Shown one piece after another: positions 16,738 to 26,183 of a stretch of 64,000 bases of DNA. The translations under genes were made by a program, and so were the position numbers. The DNA comes from DASZVB01 sp035545855 (lineage in GTDB: Bacteria; Myxococcota_A; Polyangia; Polyangiales; Polyangiaceae). The notes under the pieces were generated by a model that saw only the letters and a program-made list of their open reading frames with translations, ran no database searches and was not told the DNA's origin. Numbering within the stretch: position 1 is the stretch's first letter; every line of letters starts with the position of its first letter. The DNA is taken from positions 1 through 64,000 of the forward strand of contig DASZXK010000053.1 of assembly GCA_035545855.1 (NCBI GenBank), read 5' to 3'.

Positions 16738-17994
16738 TCACGGGCGGTCGTGGGACACCACGACCGTCCACGGATTCGGCGCGATTCGAAGGCGCTCGTA
16801 GCTTCGATCCTCTCGAAAGCGGCGGACCTCGGGCGCCCACGGCGCGCCGTGCATGTAGCCCGAAATGTCGTCGGAATACCGGTATCCGGAGATCCCGACG
16901 GCGACCGCGCACCCGAGGAGCGCGGCCCAGGCGATCTTCGCCCGGTCAGCGACCGGCGACGCGACCTGGTGAGCCAGGAACGCGAGCAGCAGGAGGCCCG
17001 GCAGGAACGCGTAGCGCCCGGCGTTGTCCGGAGGGAGGTGGTCCCGCCCGACCCCGATTCCGAGGAGCAAGTAGCTCGCCGCCGCGAAGAGCCAGGTGAC
17101 GAGCAGGGAGCGCGTCGTGTCGTCACGGCGAGAGTAGGCCGCGGCGACTCCGACGACGAGGACGAGGGCAGGCGCGAGCACGCACGCGGACAGCAGAACC
17201 TGGCCCTCGTCGAGGGCTCCGATCCAGCCGCCGTAGCGCTCCGCGACGGCGTGTCCCGCGAGCGGCCACAGGATCATCTTGGAGAGGAAGAGGTGCGGGA
17301 TGTACCGCGCCTCGGGCGGGGTGCGTGCCTGGTGCGCGAAGGCGAGCTTGTGCACCAGTGCTCCCGCGGCCACCGCGAAGCCGAGCGACAGGACGTACGG
17401 TCGCTGCCTCTTGAAATCCAGGAGCGCGCGCTGGAAGAGCGCCGGGGTCAGGATGAACGCCGTCGGACTGAAGAGCGCGAGGCCCGCGAAGCCGGCGATC
17501 GCGGCGGTGCGTCGCGCTCCCGTCGCGCGGGCTCCCTCGAGCCAGAGCAAGAGGAGCGCGAAATCCAGAAAGAAGTGTGCCCCGAGGGTGTTCGCCCAGT
17601 TCTCGGCGGAGCCGACGGCGAGGAGCGGAGACGCGGCGCACACGACGCGGACCAGCGGCGGATCCAGGAGCTCGGCCCCCCCGAAGAGGACGACGAGCTC
17701 GAACACGACCAGGACGGCGAGCCACGTGAACGTGGTCACGGAGGGCGCCTCCTCGAGCGGTACCGCGTGCGCCGCGACGACCGTCGCGATCTGCGGAACC
17801 GGGTGCACGTAGGGGTTGTGCGGAGCCGCCCCGACGTTGAGGAGCCCCGAGGGGACGTCCCGCGCGACCGCGGACTGGAAGTAGTTCGAGCCCTCCTCGG
17901 CCCAGAACCTCGGTGTGTCGAAGAACGTCGGATCCCGGAGGTACACGGCGCCGAGCACCGCGCCGAGCACCGCGAGTGCGGGAAGCGGCTTCAT
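16738..17994 (-). CDS. Polytopic membrane protein, possibly GT-C-like
   Basis: A 418-residue protein with about ten hydrophobic segments. After the first membrane helix comes RDPTFFDTPRFWAEEG, an acidic periplasmic loop of the kind found in GT-C fold lipid-linked glycosyltransferases and in related unassigned membrane proteins. No specific family signature is firm. The ATG at 17994 has GGAG six bases upstream. It lies downstream of a methyltransferase gene on the same strand and near the MBOAT/AlgX-like pair, so a role in cell-surface glycan assembly is possible but inferred. Confidence 0.6.
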   Translation of the reverse strand: MKPLPALAVLGAVLGAVYLRDPTFFDTPRFWAEEGSNYFQSAVARDVPSGLLNVGAAPHNPYVHPVPQIATVVAAHAVPLEEAPSVTTFTWLAVLVVFELVVLFGGAELLDPPLVRVVCAASPLLAVGSAENWANTLGAHFFLDFALLLLWLEGARATGARRTAAIAGFAGLALFSPTAFILTPALFQRALLDFKRQRPYVLSLGFAVAAGALVHKLAFAHQARTPPEARYIPHLFLSKMILWPLAGHAVAERYGGWIGALDEGQVLLSACVLAPALVLVVGVAAAYSRRDDTTRSLLVTWLFAAASYLLLGIGVGRDHLPPDNAGRYAFLPGLLLLAFLAHQVASPVADRAKIAWAALLGCAVAVGISGYRYSDDISGYMHGAPWAPEVRRFREDRSYERLRIAPNPWTVVVSHDRP

Positions 17995-18063
17995 CGACTC
18001 CGGGTCTTCCTACCGGGTCGATTCGCGTCGAGCAAGCGCGGCGAACGGGCGTCTCGCGAACCC

Positions 18064-19128
18064 TTACCCCGCCCACGGATTCGACGTCGCCGACGGGCTC
18101 GACGCCGCCGCCGGGTTCGACCGCTCCGCGACGTGCGCCGGAAGCGCCGGGGGCGGGACGCTCTCGAGCTCGTTCGGAGCTTCCTTCCGGCGCGCGACGA
18201 CGAAGAGGAACTCGTTCAGGAACGGCAGGAACGGGAGCAGCGGGATCGTCGCGAGGATCGTGAAGAGGATGTCTCGCGCCGTCATGCGGCCGATGCGCTC
18301 GTAGCCGAGGAGATGAAGGAGGCTCATCGCGGCCGAGCCCTTCGCCTTGCGAACCGCGACGACCTCGAAGCCCACGGCGCCGAGCGCGTTCGCGAGCGTC
18401 TCCTCCGTGAAGAACACCAGGTGCCGGGGGAGGTCGAGCTGCGACCAGAAGTTCCCGAAGAGCCTCGCCGTGAGCGTGGAGATGAGCGGCACCTCGATGG
18501 CGAGGTGACCGCCCGGGCGGACCACGCGACGGCACTCCGCGAGGACGCGCATGGGGTTCCCCTCGTGCTCGAGGTACTCCGTCATGGTGACGACGTCGAA
18601 GGAGGCGTCCTCGAACGCCGCGTCCTCGAGCGTGCCGCGCACGATCGGGACGCCGCGCTTCCTTCCGTACGCGACCATGTCGGCATTGAAGTCGACGCCG
18701 ACGACGTCCGAGCCGCGCTTCGCCCGGATCTCGCCGAGGAGCTCCGCGTAGCTGCAGCCGACGTCACAGACGCGGGTGCCCGGCAGGAGCCTCCCGATCG
18801 CGGCCTCCAGCATGCCGAGCCGTCGCCGGACGAGGTCCGCGATCACGCCGCCGAGCACGAGCTTCTTCAGGCCGCGGAGCGCCTCGGGCGGCTCGTAGCA
18901 GAAGTAGTCCGCCGGGTAGTGGTTCCCGAGCGACTCGGGCGTCGGTCGGGGGTTCGTGTAGGCGAGAGAGCACGCTCGGCAGCGGACCACGCTGTGCCGG
19001 CCCGGCCGCCCGAAGAGACGATCGTGCGCGATGCGATACGGGGCAGCGTCTTCGGAGCCGCAGCAGGGGCATGCGATGCGCTCCAGGATCTCCCCGTGCT
19101 CCGGACTGAAATAGGTCTCCAGCACCAT
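18064..19128 (-). CDS. Class I SAM-dependent methyltransferase with N-terminal zinc-ribbon-like motif
   Basis: A 354-residue protein from ATG 19128, with GGAG about eight bases upstream. Two Cys pairs, C20/C23 and C50/C53, form a zinc-ribbon-like N-terminal module. A Rossmann methyltransferase domain follows: CDVGCSYAE (121-129) for SAM binding, VVGVDFNADMVAYG, DVVTMTEYLEH and RVVRPGGHLAIEVP. A hydrophobic stretch near the C-terminus (FTILATIPLLPFLPFLNEFL) suggests membrane association. Methyltransferases of this layout often modify sugars or lipid-linked intermediates. Its position next to the polytopic membrane protein fits surface-glycan work, which is inference. Confidence 0.82.
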   Translation of the reverse strand: MVLETYFSPEHGEILERIACPCCGSEDAAPYRIAHDRLFGRPGRHSVVRCRACSLAYTNPRPTPESLGNHYPADYFCYEPPEALRGLKKLVLGGVIADLVRRRLGMLEAAIGRLLPGTRVCDVGCSYAELLGEIRAKRGSDVVGVDFNADMVAYGRKRGVPIVRGTLEDAAFEDASFDVVTMTEYLEHEGNPMRVLAECRRVVRPGGHLAIEVPLISTLTARLFGNFWSQLDLPRHLVFFTEETLANALGAVGFEVVAVRKAKGSAAMSLLHLLGYERIGRMTARDILFTILATIPLLPFLPFLNEFLFVVARRKEAPNELESVPPPALPAHVAERSNPAAASSPSATSNPWAG

Positions 19129-19355
19129 GACGACGGCTCCGCCCGCGCGCGTCGGGTCGACGATGCGTAGGCCGCCGCCACCCGGTCCCCAATCTCGCCG
19201 ACCGGGCAATCCCCCACAGTGACCGTTCCCTGACGCTTGCATGACCGGCCGTGAGCCGTCTCGTGTGGGTGGAACGCGAGCGGCCGTATTCCTCCGCATG
19301 GCGGTCGCGCGGGCGGTTCGGCTAGGCTGCGTTCCCGCGGGCACGCGCAGGACCG

Positions 19356-22300
19356 ATGGATTCTCCCAGCCGGAATGGCTCGTCCCCCCCTCCGCCGAGC
19401 GACGGTCCGCGGATCTTCGAGTTCGGGCGGTTCGAGTTCGACGAGGAGCGATGGGAGCTCCGCGCCGGCGGCTCGGCGGTGGACGTCCCGCCGAAGGTGA
19501 TGCAGACGCTCGCGCTTCTCCTACGGAACCGGGAGCGCCTGGTGCCGACGGAGGAGCTCCTCCAGGCGCTGTGGCCGAACGTCACGGTGACGGAGGCGTC
19601 GCTCACGAAGGCGATCCGCATCGCGCGCCAGGTCCTCCAGGACGACGGCGAAGCGCAGCGCTGCATCCGCACGACGCGCGGCCGCGGATACCGCTTCGTG
19701 GCGGACGTCGTCGAGCGCCCGCCGGTACGGCGCGCGAGCGTCGCTCCTTCGGCGCCGCCGCCGCCGCTGCTCGCGGCGCGGCCTCTCGTGGTGCCCGGGG
19801 ACGAACCGTTCGTCGGACGGGACGCCGAGCTCGCCGAGCTCCTCGCCGTCCTCGAGCGCGCGCGGGGAGGGAAGCCGGGCTTCGTCCTCGTGAGCGGCGC
19901 GGCCGGGGTGGGGAAGACCCGGCTCCTCGACGAGTTCGCGCGGCGCGCGGAGCTCGCGAGCGTGCCCGTGTTCTGGGGAAGAGCGTGGGAGGAGGGCGGC
20001 GCGCCGGATCTGTGGCCGTGGATCCAGATCCTCCGCGGTCTCCTGTCTTCGAGCGCGCTCGCTCCGGAGGACGCCGACGAAGTGTCTGCCGTGCTCGCGG
20101 CGGTCGTCGCTTCGGGGAGCGGGGAGACTCGGACCGGGCCGGAGCGGTTCCGTGCGTTCGACGCGATCGTGTCGGTCCTCACGCGGCTCGGGCGCGCCGC
20201 GCCCCTCGTGCTCGTGCTCGAGGATCTCCACGCCTCGGACGCGTCCACGTTGACGCTCGCGCGGTTCCTCGTGAGGGACATCCGTGACGCGGGGGTGCTG
20301 GTCCTCGGCACGTATCGCGCGGGCGAGGTGCTCGCCGACCCGCTCGTGGGCGAACCGTTCCGGAAGCTCGTCGGGAGCGCGCGGGTCGTCCCGCTGGACG
20401 GCCTCGGGGCGGACTCCACGGAGCGGCTCATCCGGGCCGTCGCGGGGAGCGCGCCGTCGCCGGCGCTCGTCGGCAAGGTGCAGCGCGCGACGGAAGGGAA
20501 CCCGCTCTTCGTCGTGGAGATTGCCCGCAAGATCGCCGCGGGCGGCGTCCCGGCGGACGGCGAAGACATGGACATCCCCGAGCGCATCGTGGAAGCCGTG
20601 CGTTCGCGGCTCGACGCGCTTCCGGAGAGGACTCGCGAGCTCCTCGGCGTCGCGTCGGTGATCGGCCGGAACTTCGAGCTTCCGGTCCTCATGCGAGTCA
20701 CGGGGCTCCGGAAGGAGGAGCTCGTGCGCTTCCTCGCTCCGGCCCTCGAGCGCGGCATCCTGTCCGAGGTGAGGGGGGCGCTCGGGACGCTCGCGTTCTC
20801 CCACATGGTGCTCCGCGACGTGCCGTACGAGGCCCTGGCCGTCGCCGAGCGCGCCGCCCTCCACGCGCGCATCGGGGAGGTGCTGGAGGCGAGCGGCGCG
20901 CCCGGCACCGAGCTCCCCGTGGCGCGCCTCTCGCACCATTTCCTCCGCGCGTCGCTCGGGGAATTCTCGGAGGAGGCCGTTCGCTACTCGGAAGCGGCAG
21001 GAAGACAGGCGCTCCGCTCGTTCGCGTTCGAGGAGGCCGTGCGACACTTCGAGCACGCCCTCGGCGCCCTTCGCTTCGCGAGCGACGAACGGGCGCGCTC
21101 GACGGACCTCCTGCTTTCCCTCGCCCGCGCGCAGCGCCTCTCCGGAGACTACTCGAGCGCCGGGATCAGCCTCGGTCGCGCCCTCGCGGTCGCGCGGACA
21201 CTCGAAGACCCGGTTCGCTTCGCCCGCGTCGCGCTCGACCACGGAGAGATACGCCCCGAGTCCGGGCTCGCGAACGACGCGCTCATCCCGCTCCTCACGG
21301 AGGCTTCGCAGAATCTCCCGGAGGCGGACGGGGACGCCGAGATCCTCGAGCTTCGCACTCTCCTCGAAGCGAGGCTCGCGACGGGGCTCTCGTTCGCGGG
21401 AAGACGCGCGGAGGCGAGCACCCTCGCCGAGAGCGCGCTCGTGGGGGCGCGGGCGCTCGGGCGAACGTCCGTTCTCGGGCAGGCGCTCTACGCGAAGCAC
21501 TGGGTCCTCTGGCGTCCCGGGACGGCGCGGGAGCGCCTCGCGATCGCCGAGGAGATCATCCGCCTCGACCGGGGCGGCGAGGAGAGCCCGACGACCATGG
21601 AAGCCCGCCTCTGCGAGATCACGGATCTCCTGGAGCTCGGGGAAGCCGCGGGTCTGTCGCGCGCCCTCCAGCGCTACGAGCGCGGCGCCGAGCTCCAGCG
21701 CGAGCCGTCTTACCTCTACAACGTGCGGCTCTTCCGGGCGATGCGCGCGCTTCTAGAGGGACGGCTCGAGGAAGCCGAGCAGATCTCCGACGAAGCGCTC
21801 CTCGTGGGCTCGAGGATTCACCCCGAGAACGCCGCGAACTTCTACGGCGCGCACCTCTGGTGGCTCCGCATCGAGCAGGGGCGCGGGGCGGAGATGGAGC
21901 CGCTCTTCCGCGCGCGGCTCGAGGCGGACCCGGAGAACGTGCTCTTCCGCGTCGGTCTGCTGCGGCTCGCCGCGGAATCCGGGGACGTCGAAACGACCCG
22001 CTCCGAGCTCGCGTTCGTCGCCGAGCGGGATTTCGCGCGCCTGCCGACCGACTGGGCGCTCCTCCCGAGCCTCGCCCACGTCGCGACGGGCTGCGCGCTC
22101 ACCGGCGATCGACGCCTCGCGGCCGAAGTTCGCCGGCTCCTCCTTCCGTTCCTCGGCACTCAGGTCGTGCTCGGCCCGGCCATCGTCTACCTGGGTCCGG
22201 CGTCCTACTACGCGGGTCTCTGTGCGCACGCGGCCGGCGCCGTCGAGGACGCGCTCGGTGATCTGGAGCAGGCTCGGGCCGAAGCGGACCGACTCGGTGC

Positions 22301-22385
22301 GGCGCCCTTCGCGAGACGCGCGGAGCTCGCTCGAGGCCGGGCACTCGCCGAACTCGGCGCTGACGTTTCCGCTCCTCCGCGCTAG
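19356..22385 (+). CDS. Winged-helix/AAA-type ATPase/TPR signal-sensing regulator
   Basis: A 1009-residue multi-domain regulator. Residues about 19-118 form an OmpR/PhoB-type winged helix (VDVPPKVMQTLALLLRNRERLVPTEELLQ shortened, ending in TTRGRGYRFVADV). A proline-rich linker follows. An AAA/STAND-type ATPase domain begins at about 150 with FVGRDAELAEL, Walker A GAAGVGKT at 181-188 and Walker B LVLVLEDLHASD near 290. The C-terminal half (about 480-1000) is helical repeat, TPR-like. This is the CadC/MalT-style arrangement of DNA binding plus nucleotide switch plus ligand-sensing repeats. The ligand and targets are unknown. AGGA precedes the ATG. Confidence 0.88.
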   Translation: MDSPSRNGSSPPPPSDGPRIFEFGRFEFDEERWELRAGGSAVDVPPKVMQTLALLLRNRERLVPTEELLQALWPNVTVTEASLTKAIRIARQVLQDDGEAQRCIRTTRGRGYRFVADVVERPPVRRASVAPSAPPPPLLAARPLVVPGDEPFVGRDAELAELLAVLERARGGKPGFVLVSGAAGVGKTRLLDEFARRAELASVPVFWGRAWEEGGAPDLWPWIQILRGLLSSSALAPEDADEVSAVLAAVVASGSGETRTGPERFRAFDAIVSVLTRLGRAAPLVLVLEDLHASDASTLTLARFLVRDIRDAGVLVLGTYRAGEVLADPLVGEPFRKLVGSARVVPLDGLGADSTERLIRAVAGSAPSPALVGKVQRATEGNPLFVVEIARKIAAGGVPADGEDMDIPERIVEAVRSRLDALPERTRELLGVASVIGRNFELPVLMRVTGLRKEELVRFLAPALERGILSEVRGALGTLAFSHMVLRDVPYEALAVAERAALHARIGEVLEASGAPGTELPVARLSHHFLRASLGEFSEEAVRYSEAAGRQALRSFAFEEAVRHFEHALGALRFASDERARSTDLLLSLARAQRLSGDYSSAGISLGRALAVARTLEDPVRFARVALDHGEIRPESGLANDALIPLLTEASQNLPEADGDAEILELRTLLEARLATGLSFAGRRAEASTLAESALVGARALGRTSVLGQALYAKHWVLWRPGTARERLAIAEEIIRLDRGGEESPTTMEARLCEITDLLELGEAAGLSRALQRYERGAELQREPSYLYNVRLFRAMRALLEGRLEEAEQISDEALLVGSRIHPENAANFYGAHLWWLRIEQGRGAEMEPLFRARLEADPENVLFRVGLLRLAAESGDVETTRSELAFVAERDFARLPTDWALLPSLAHVATGCALTGDRRLAAEVRRLLLPFLGTQVVLGPAIVYLGPASYYAGLCAHAAGAVEDALGDLEQARAEADRLGAAPFARRAELARGRALAELGADVSAPPR

Positions 22386-22397
22386 GTTCTCGCTTTC

Positions 22398-23288
22398 GTG
22401 AAGGCTGCCGCCCGAAAGCCGCGACTCGCTCCCCGGCGGGAGGCCGCGATCTTCCGCGCGATCCGCCGCGTCGACCGCGAGTGCGACCGGCGCGCCCGGA
22501 TCGGAGCGGACCCGATCGGACCGGTCCGGTCCTACGAGCGCCGGGAGGACCTCGAGATCGCCGGGCTCGTCGGCGCCTGCCTCGCGTTCGGCAACGCCAA
22601 GGCGCTTCGCGCGAAGGTCGAGGACGTCTTCCGGAGGCTCGGCCCGAACCTCGCCGCCCGCGCCGACGACGAGCTCGCCGTGTTCGTGGCGCTCGGCGGG
22701 TTCCGCCACCGCGTCTACCAGGGGGAAGACGTCGCGCGCCTCGTCATCGGGGCGAGACGAGTCCAGCGCACCTTCGGCTCCCTCGAACGGTGCTTCGCGG
22801 CTGCCCTCGCGCGTCACGAGGACGCCGTTCGCCCCGCGCTCGCCGAGTTCGTCGCGGCCATCCGCTCCGCAGGCGGGCTCGACGTCGCCTCCGGGACGCG
22901 GCGAGGCGCCGCGCACATCCTCTCGGACCCGGCGAAGGCGAGCGGTTGCAAGCGGCTACTCCTGTACCTCCGGTGGATGGTGCGGCCGGACGACGGCGTG
23001 GATCTCGGCGTCTGGAAGAGCCTCTCTCCCCGCATCCTCCTCATCCCGGTGGACACGCACCTCTACAAGCTCGGGAGGAACCTCGGGTTCACCAACCGGA
23101 AGACGCTCACCTGGCAGACGACGGAAGAGATCACGGCGGCCCTCCGCCGGCTGGACCCGGACGATCCCGTCCGGTACGACTTCCCGCTCTGCCACCTCGG
23201 AATGCTCCAGAGGTGCCCCTCCCGGCGGGACGAAAGACGCTGCGAAGGCTGCGGCATGAAGAGCGTCTGTCGGCACTGGAACCGTTGA
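22398..23288 (+). CDS. TIGR02757 family protein
   Basis: A 296-residue protein of the TIGR02757 family, which is distantly related to HhH-GPD DNA glycosylases. Features: YERREDLEIAGLVGACLAFGNAK near 47-67, RLLLYLRWMVRPDDGVDLGVW, IPVDTHLYKLGRNLGF and a C-terminal Cys cluster C-X8-C-X2-C-X5-C (RCPS...RCEGCGMKSVC), which may hold an iron-sulfur cluster as in endonuclease III. No activity is established for the family. The GTG start lacks a clear ribosome-binding site but sits 12 bases after the upstream regulator's stop codon, so translational coupling is likely. Confidence 0.88.
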   Translation: MKAAARKPRLAPRREAAIFRAIRRVDRECDRRARIGADPIGPVRSYERREDLEIAGLVGACLAFGNAKALRAKVEDVFRRLGPNLAARADDELAVFVALGGFRHRVYQGEDVARLVIGARRVQRTFGSLERCFAAALARHEDAVRPALAEFVAAIRSAGGLDVASGTRRGAAHILSDPAKASGCKRLLLYLRWMVRPDDGVDLGVWKSLSPRILLIPVDTHLYKLGRNLGFTNRKTLTWQTTEEITAALRRLDPDDPVRYDFPLCHLGMLQRCPSRRDERRCEGCGMKSVCRHWNR

Positions 23289-23327
23289 ACCACGGGAAAT
23301 TCCATGCGATGTTGAGGGTTCATCCGC

Positions 23328-24455
23328 ATGGCTGTGGACTCCTCGTTCTCCCTCGGCTCCATCCGTACGGACGGCTGGTTCGAGCGCATCGGCGAGAGCG
23401 TCGGAAGCTTCCAGGCCCTGTGCGACATCGTCGGTGAGCGCTTCTTCGCGTTCTCCATGATCACGGGCGCCCGGATCACGGCGCTCACGGTCGACCGGAG
23501 GAACCCCGACAACACCCTGGTGGATTTCGTCGTGGGCGCGGCGGAGGAAGACGTCACGCGCGCCGACACCCAGCGCCTCACGCTCGCCGAGTTCCGCAGG
23601 CGTCTCGTGAGCGCGCTCGTGGCGGACGAGCCCGCGGGCCCGCCCCCGAAGCGCGCGACGGACACGGAAGCGATCCAGCTTCACATCGGTGTCCGGTACC
23701 TGCTCCTCGCCCCCCTCTACGGGTACAGCCTCCTCGAGCTCGTCACGGCGGGGGCCGGGTCCTCGCTCAAGATGCTCCACGACGGCGTGGAAGAGAGCTA
23801 CCCGCTCATCCAGTTCCGCGAGCGCATCAAGACGCACGTTCGCCAGGAGCTCGCGCGGGTCTCGAAGGCGGGGCGCGGCGCCATCGACCTCTCCCACGTG
23901 AAAGTCGCGGAGGACGCCGCCACCGCCGGCGACCATGCGCGGGTCGTGGCGCTCCTCGGCGCGTGGCCGGGGCCGCTCACCATCTTCCTCCGGACCCCCG
24001 AAGGGCAGATGCTGAACGCGGAGACCCGGACGCTCATCGCCCGGGGGCTCGGGCTCCTCGGTTCGGCCTGCGTCGCGACGGGGGACTTCCCGCAGGGCGA
24101 GGAAGTCCTCCGGCTCGCCATCCAGTACGCCGGGGACGGCCCCGGCGCGTCCGACATCTACGCCCGGCTCGGCGAGGCGCTCCTCGACGACGCCCGGCCC
24201 GGGGAGTCCATCGGCCCCCTGCGGCGAGCCGCGAACCTCGGCGCCCCCGGCGACAAGGTCTGGCCGCTGCTCGCCCGGGCCTTCGCGGAGCGCGGCCGAG
24301 CCGTCGCAGCCTACGGCGCGGTGCTCGAGGCCCGGGCGGCCGGCGTGGACGAATCGCTCATCCGGGACGTCCTGTCACGCGTGGAGAGCCAGCTCGGCGG
24401 GGCGCTCGCGACCTTCCGTGCCCACGTCGGGGAGCCCGCCGAGAGCCCGGTCTGA
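23328..24455 (+). CDS. Conserved protein of unknown function with TPR-like C-terminus
   Basis: A 375-residue protein with no family I can name. The N-terminal half (about 1-170) has alternating alpha/beta character with no catalytic motif. Residues about 180-360 are Ala/Leu/Gly-rich helical repeats of TPR type, e.g. RGLGLLGSACVATGDFPQGE and IYARLGEALLDDARPGE. There is no signal peptide, so it is probably cytoplasmic. The ATG has GAGG about ten bases upstream. It follows the TIGR02757 gene by 39 bases and ends 154 bases before nuoA, with a hairpin right after its stop codon. Confidence 0.75.
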   Translation: MAVDSSFSLGSIRTDGWFERIGESVGSFQALCDIVGERFFAFSMITGARITALTVDRRNPDNTLVDFVVGAAEEDVTRADTQRLTLAEFRRRLVSALVADEPAGPPPKRATDTEAIQLHIGVRYLLLAPLYGYSLLELVTAGAGSSLKMLHDGVEESYPLIQFRERIKTHVRQELARVSKAGRGAIDLSHVKVAEDAATAGDHARVVALLGAWPGPLTIFLRTPEGQMLNAETRTLIARGLGLLGSACVATGDFPQGEEVLRLAIQYAGDGPGASDIYARLGEALLDDARPGESIGPLRRAANLGAPGDKVWPLLARAFAERGRAVAAYGAVLEARAAGVDESLIRDVLSRVESQLGGALATFRAHVGEPAESPV

Positions 24456-24471
24456 GGGCGCCAGGGCGCCC
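24456..24471 (+). terminator. GC hairpin directly after the 23328-24455 gene
   Basis: GGGCGCC (24456-24462) pairs with GGCGCCC (24465-24471), immediately after the stop codon. No T run follows. It would help isolate the nuo transcription unit from upstream reading. Confidence 0.35.
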
Positions 24472-24528
24472 GGGAATCAGGCTGAATCCGACGAGCTGAC
24501 CGGCACCTCGCCAAACGTTCCCCTCGCG

Positions 24529-24557
24529 TTGACAGGGGAGGCGGGTGACGGTACACG
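24529..24557 (+). promoter_or_regulatory. Putative sigma-70 promoter of the nuo operon
   Basis: A perfect TTGACA at 24529-24534 is followed after 17 bases by TACACG (24552-24557). Transcription would begin near 24564, leaving an approximately 46-base leader to the nuoA ATG. The leader holds a small GGCCG/CGGCC hairpin at 24563-24578. The -10 is only half-consensus, so this is a prediction. Confidence 0.5.
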
Positions 24558-24609
24558 AGGGCGGCCGTGATTTCGGCCACTTAACGCCGTATCGCACGCG
24601 AAAGAGAGC

Positions 24610-24956
24610 ATGTTCGAGCTCTACCTCCCCATGTTCATCATGTTCGGCATCGCGCTGGTCATTTGCCTCGCGATGTTCACGCTCGGCGCCCTGCTCGGGC
24701 CGAAGCACCCGAACGCCGAGAAGCTGACCCCCTTCGAGTGCGGCAACGACACGGAGGGTGGCCGCGGCACGAAGCTCAGCGTGAAGTTCTACCTCACGGC
24801 GATCCTCTTCGTCGTCTTCGACATCGAGGTCGTCTTCATCTACCCGTGGGCCACGCTGTTCAAAGGGCTCGGGTGGGCCGGGTTCGGGACGATGGCCGCA
24901 TTCATCGGGGCGCTCATCGTCGCCCTCGCCTATTGCTGGAGGAAGGGAGCCCTCGA

Positions 24957-24969
<13 letters not shown>
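24610..24969 (+). CDS. nuoA: NADH-quinone oxidoreductase subunit A
   Basis: A 119-residue three-helix membrane subunit of respiratory complex I. It shows the conserved loop KLTPFECGNDTEGGRGTKLS and the second-helix motif KFYLTAILFVVFDIEVVFIYPW with its buried acidic residues. The ATG is preceded by AAAGAGAG. First gene of the seven-gene nuo block; its last 13 bases overlap the start of nuoB. Confidence 0.97.
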
Positions 24970-25538
<569 letters not shown>

Positions 25539-25554
25539 GCGGGGGGGCTGATTC

Positions 25555-26169
25555 ATGGCGAAAGCACTCGTCGAGCTCGTCGAGAAGCAGTTCCCCGGGG
25601 TCGTGCTGGAGAAGCACGCGCAGCACGGGGACGAGACCATCGTGGTGGACGTCGCGTTCTGGCGTGACGTCGCGATGTTCCTCCGTTCGTCCCCCGCGGC
25701 GGACATGAAGATGCTGACGGACCTGACGGCCGTGGACTACCCCGACCGGGATCCGCGCTTCGAGGTCGTCGCGCACTTCTACTCGCTCGCGAAGGGCCAC
25801 CGCCTCCGCATGAAGGCGCGCGTCGGCGCCTCGGACGGCACGAACGCGAAGATCGCGTCGCTCGCCGACATCTGGGCGAGCGCGAACTGGATGGAGCGCG
25901 AGGTGTGGGACATGTTCGGCGTGGTCTTCGACGGCCACCCCGATCTCCGCCGCATCCTCCTCTACCCGGAGTTCGTCGGGCACCCGCTCCGCAGGGACTA
26001 CCCGGCAGACCGCATTCAACCGCTCGTGGAGTATCGGGCCATCCCCGGCATCCAGAAGATCGCGCCGTTCGGCGCGGACGAGGGCATGTCCTTCGGCCGC
26101 CAGACGCACGACGCGCGTCCGCCCGCGGACGGGCCGGATCCCGAAGTGTTCCCCGAAGACGCGAACTGA
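25555..26169 (+). CDS. nuoC: NADH-quinone oxidoreductase subunit C
   Basis: A 204-residue peripheral-arm subunit of complex I (30-kDa type). The family signature is clear: WMEREVWDMFGVVFDGHPDL then RRILLYPEFVGHPLRRDYP. It sits 16 bases after nuoB and 14 before nuoD. NuoC and NuoD are separate genes here, not fused as in E. coli. Confidence 0.96.
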   Translation: MAKALVELVEKQFPGVVLEKHAQHGDETIVVDVAFWRDVAMFLRSSPAADMKMLTDLTAVDYPDRDPRFEVVAHFYSLAKGHRLRMKARVGASDGTNAKIASLADIWASANWMEREVWDMFGVVFDGHPDLRRILLYPEFVGHPLRRDYPADRIQPLVEYRAIPGIQKIAPFGADEGMSFGRQTHDARPPADGPDPEVFPEDAN

Positions 26170-26183
26170 GGGCAGAAGCGTAC

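Noticed and set aside
15379..19170. A 1263-codon open frame on the plus strand
   Set aside because: It runs antisense to the membrane-protein and methyltransferase genes and out of frame through fumA. The Arg/Gly/Pro-rich translation is typical of chance frames in high-GC DNA.
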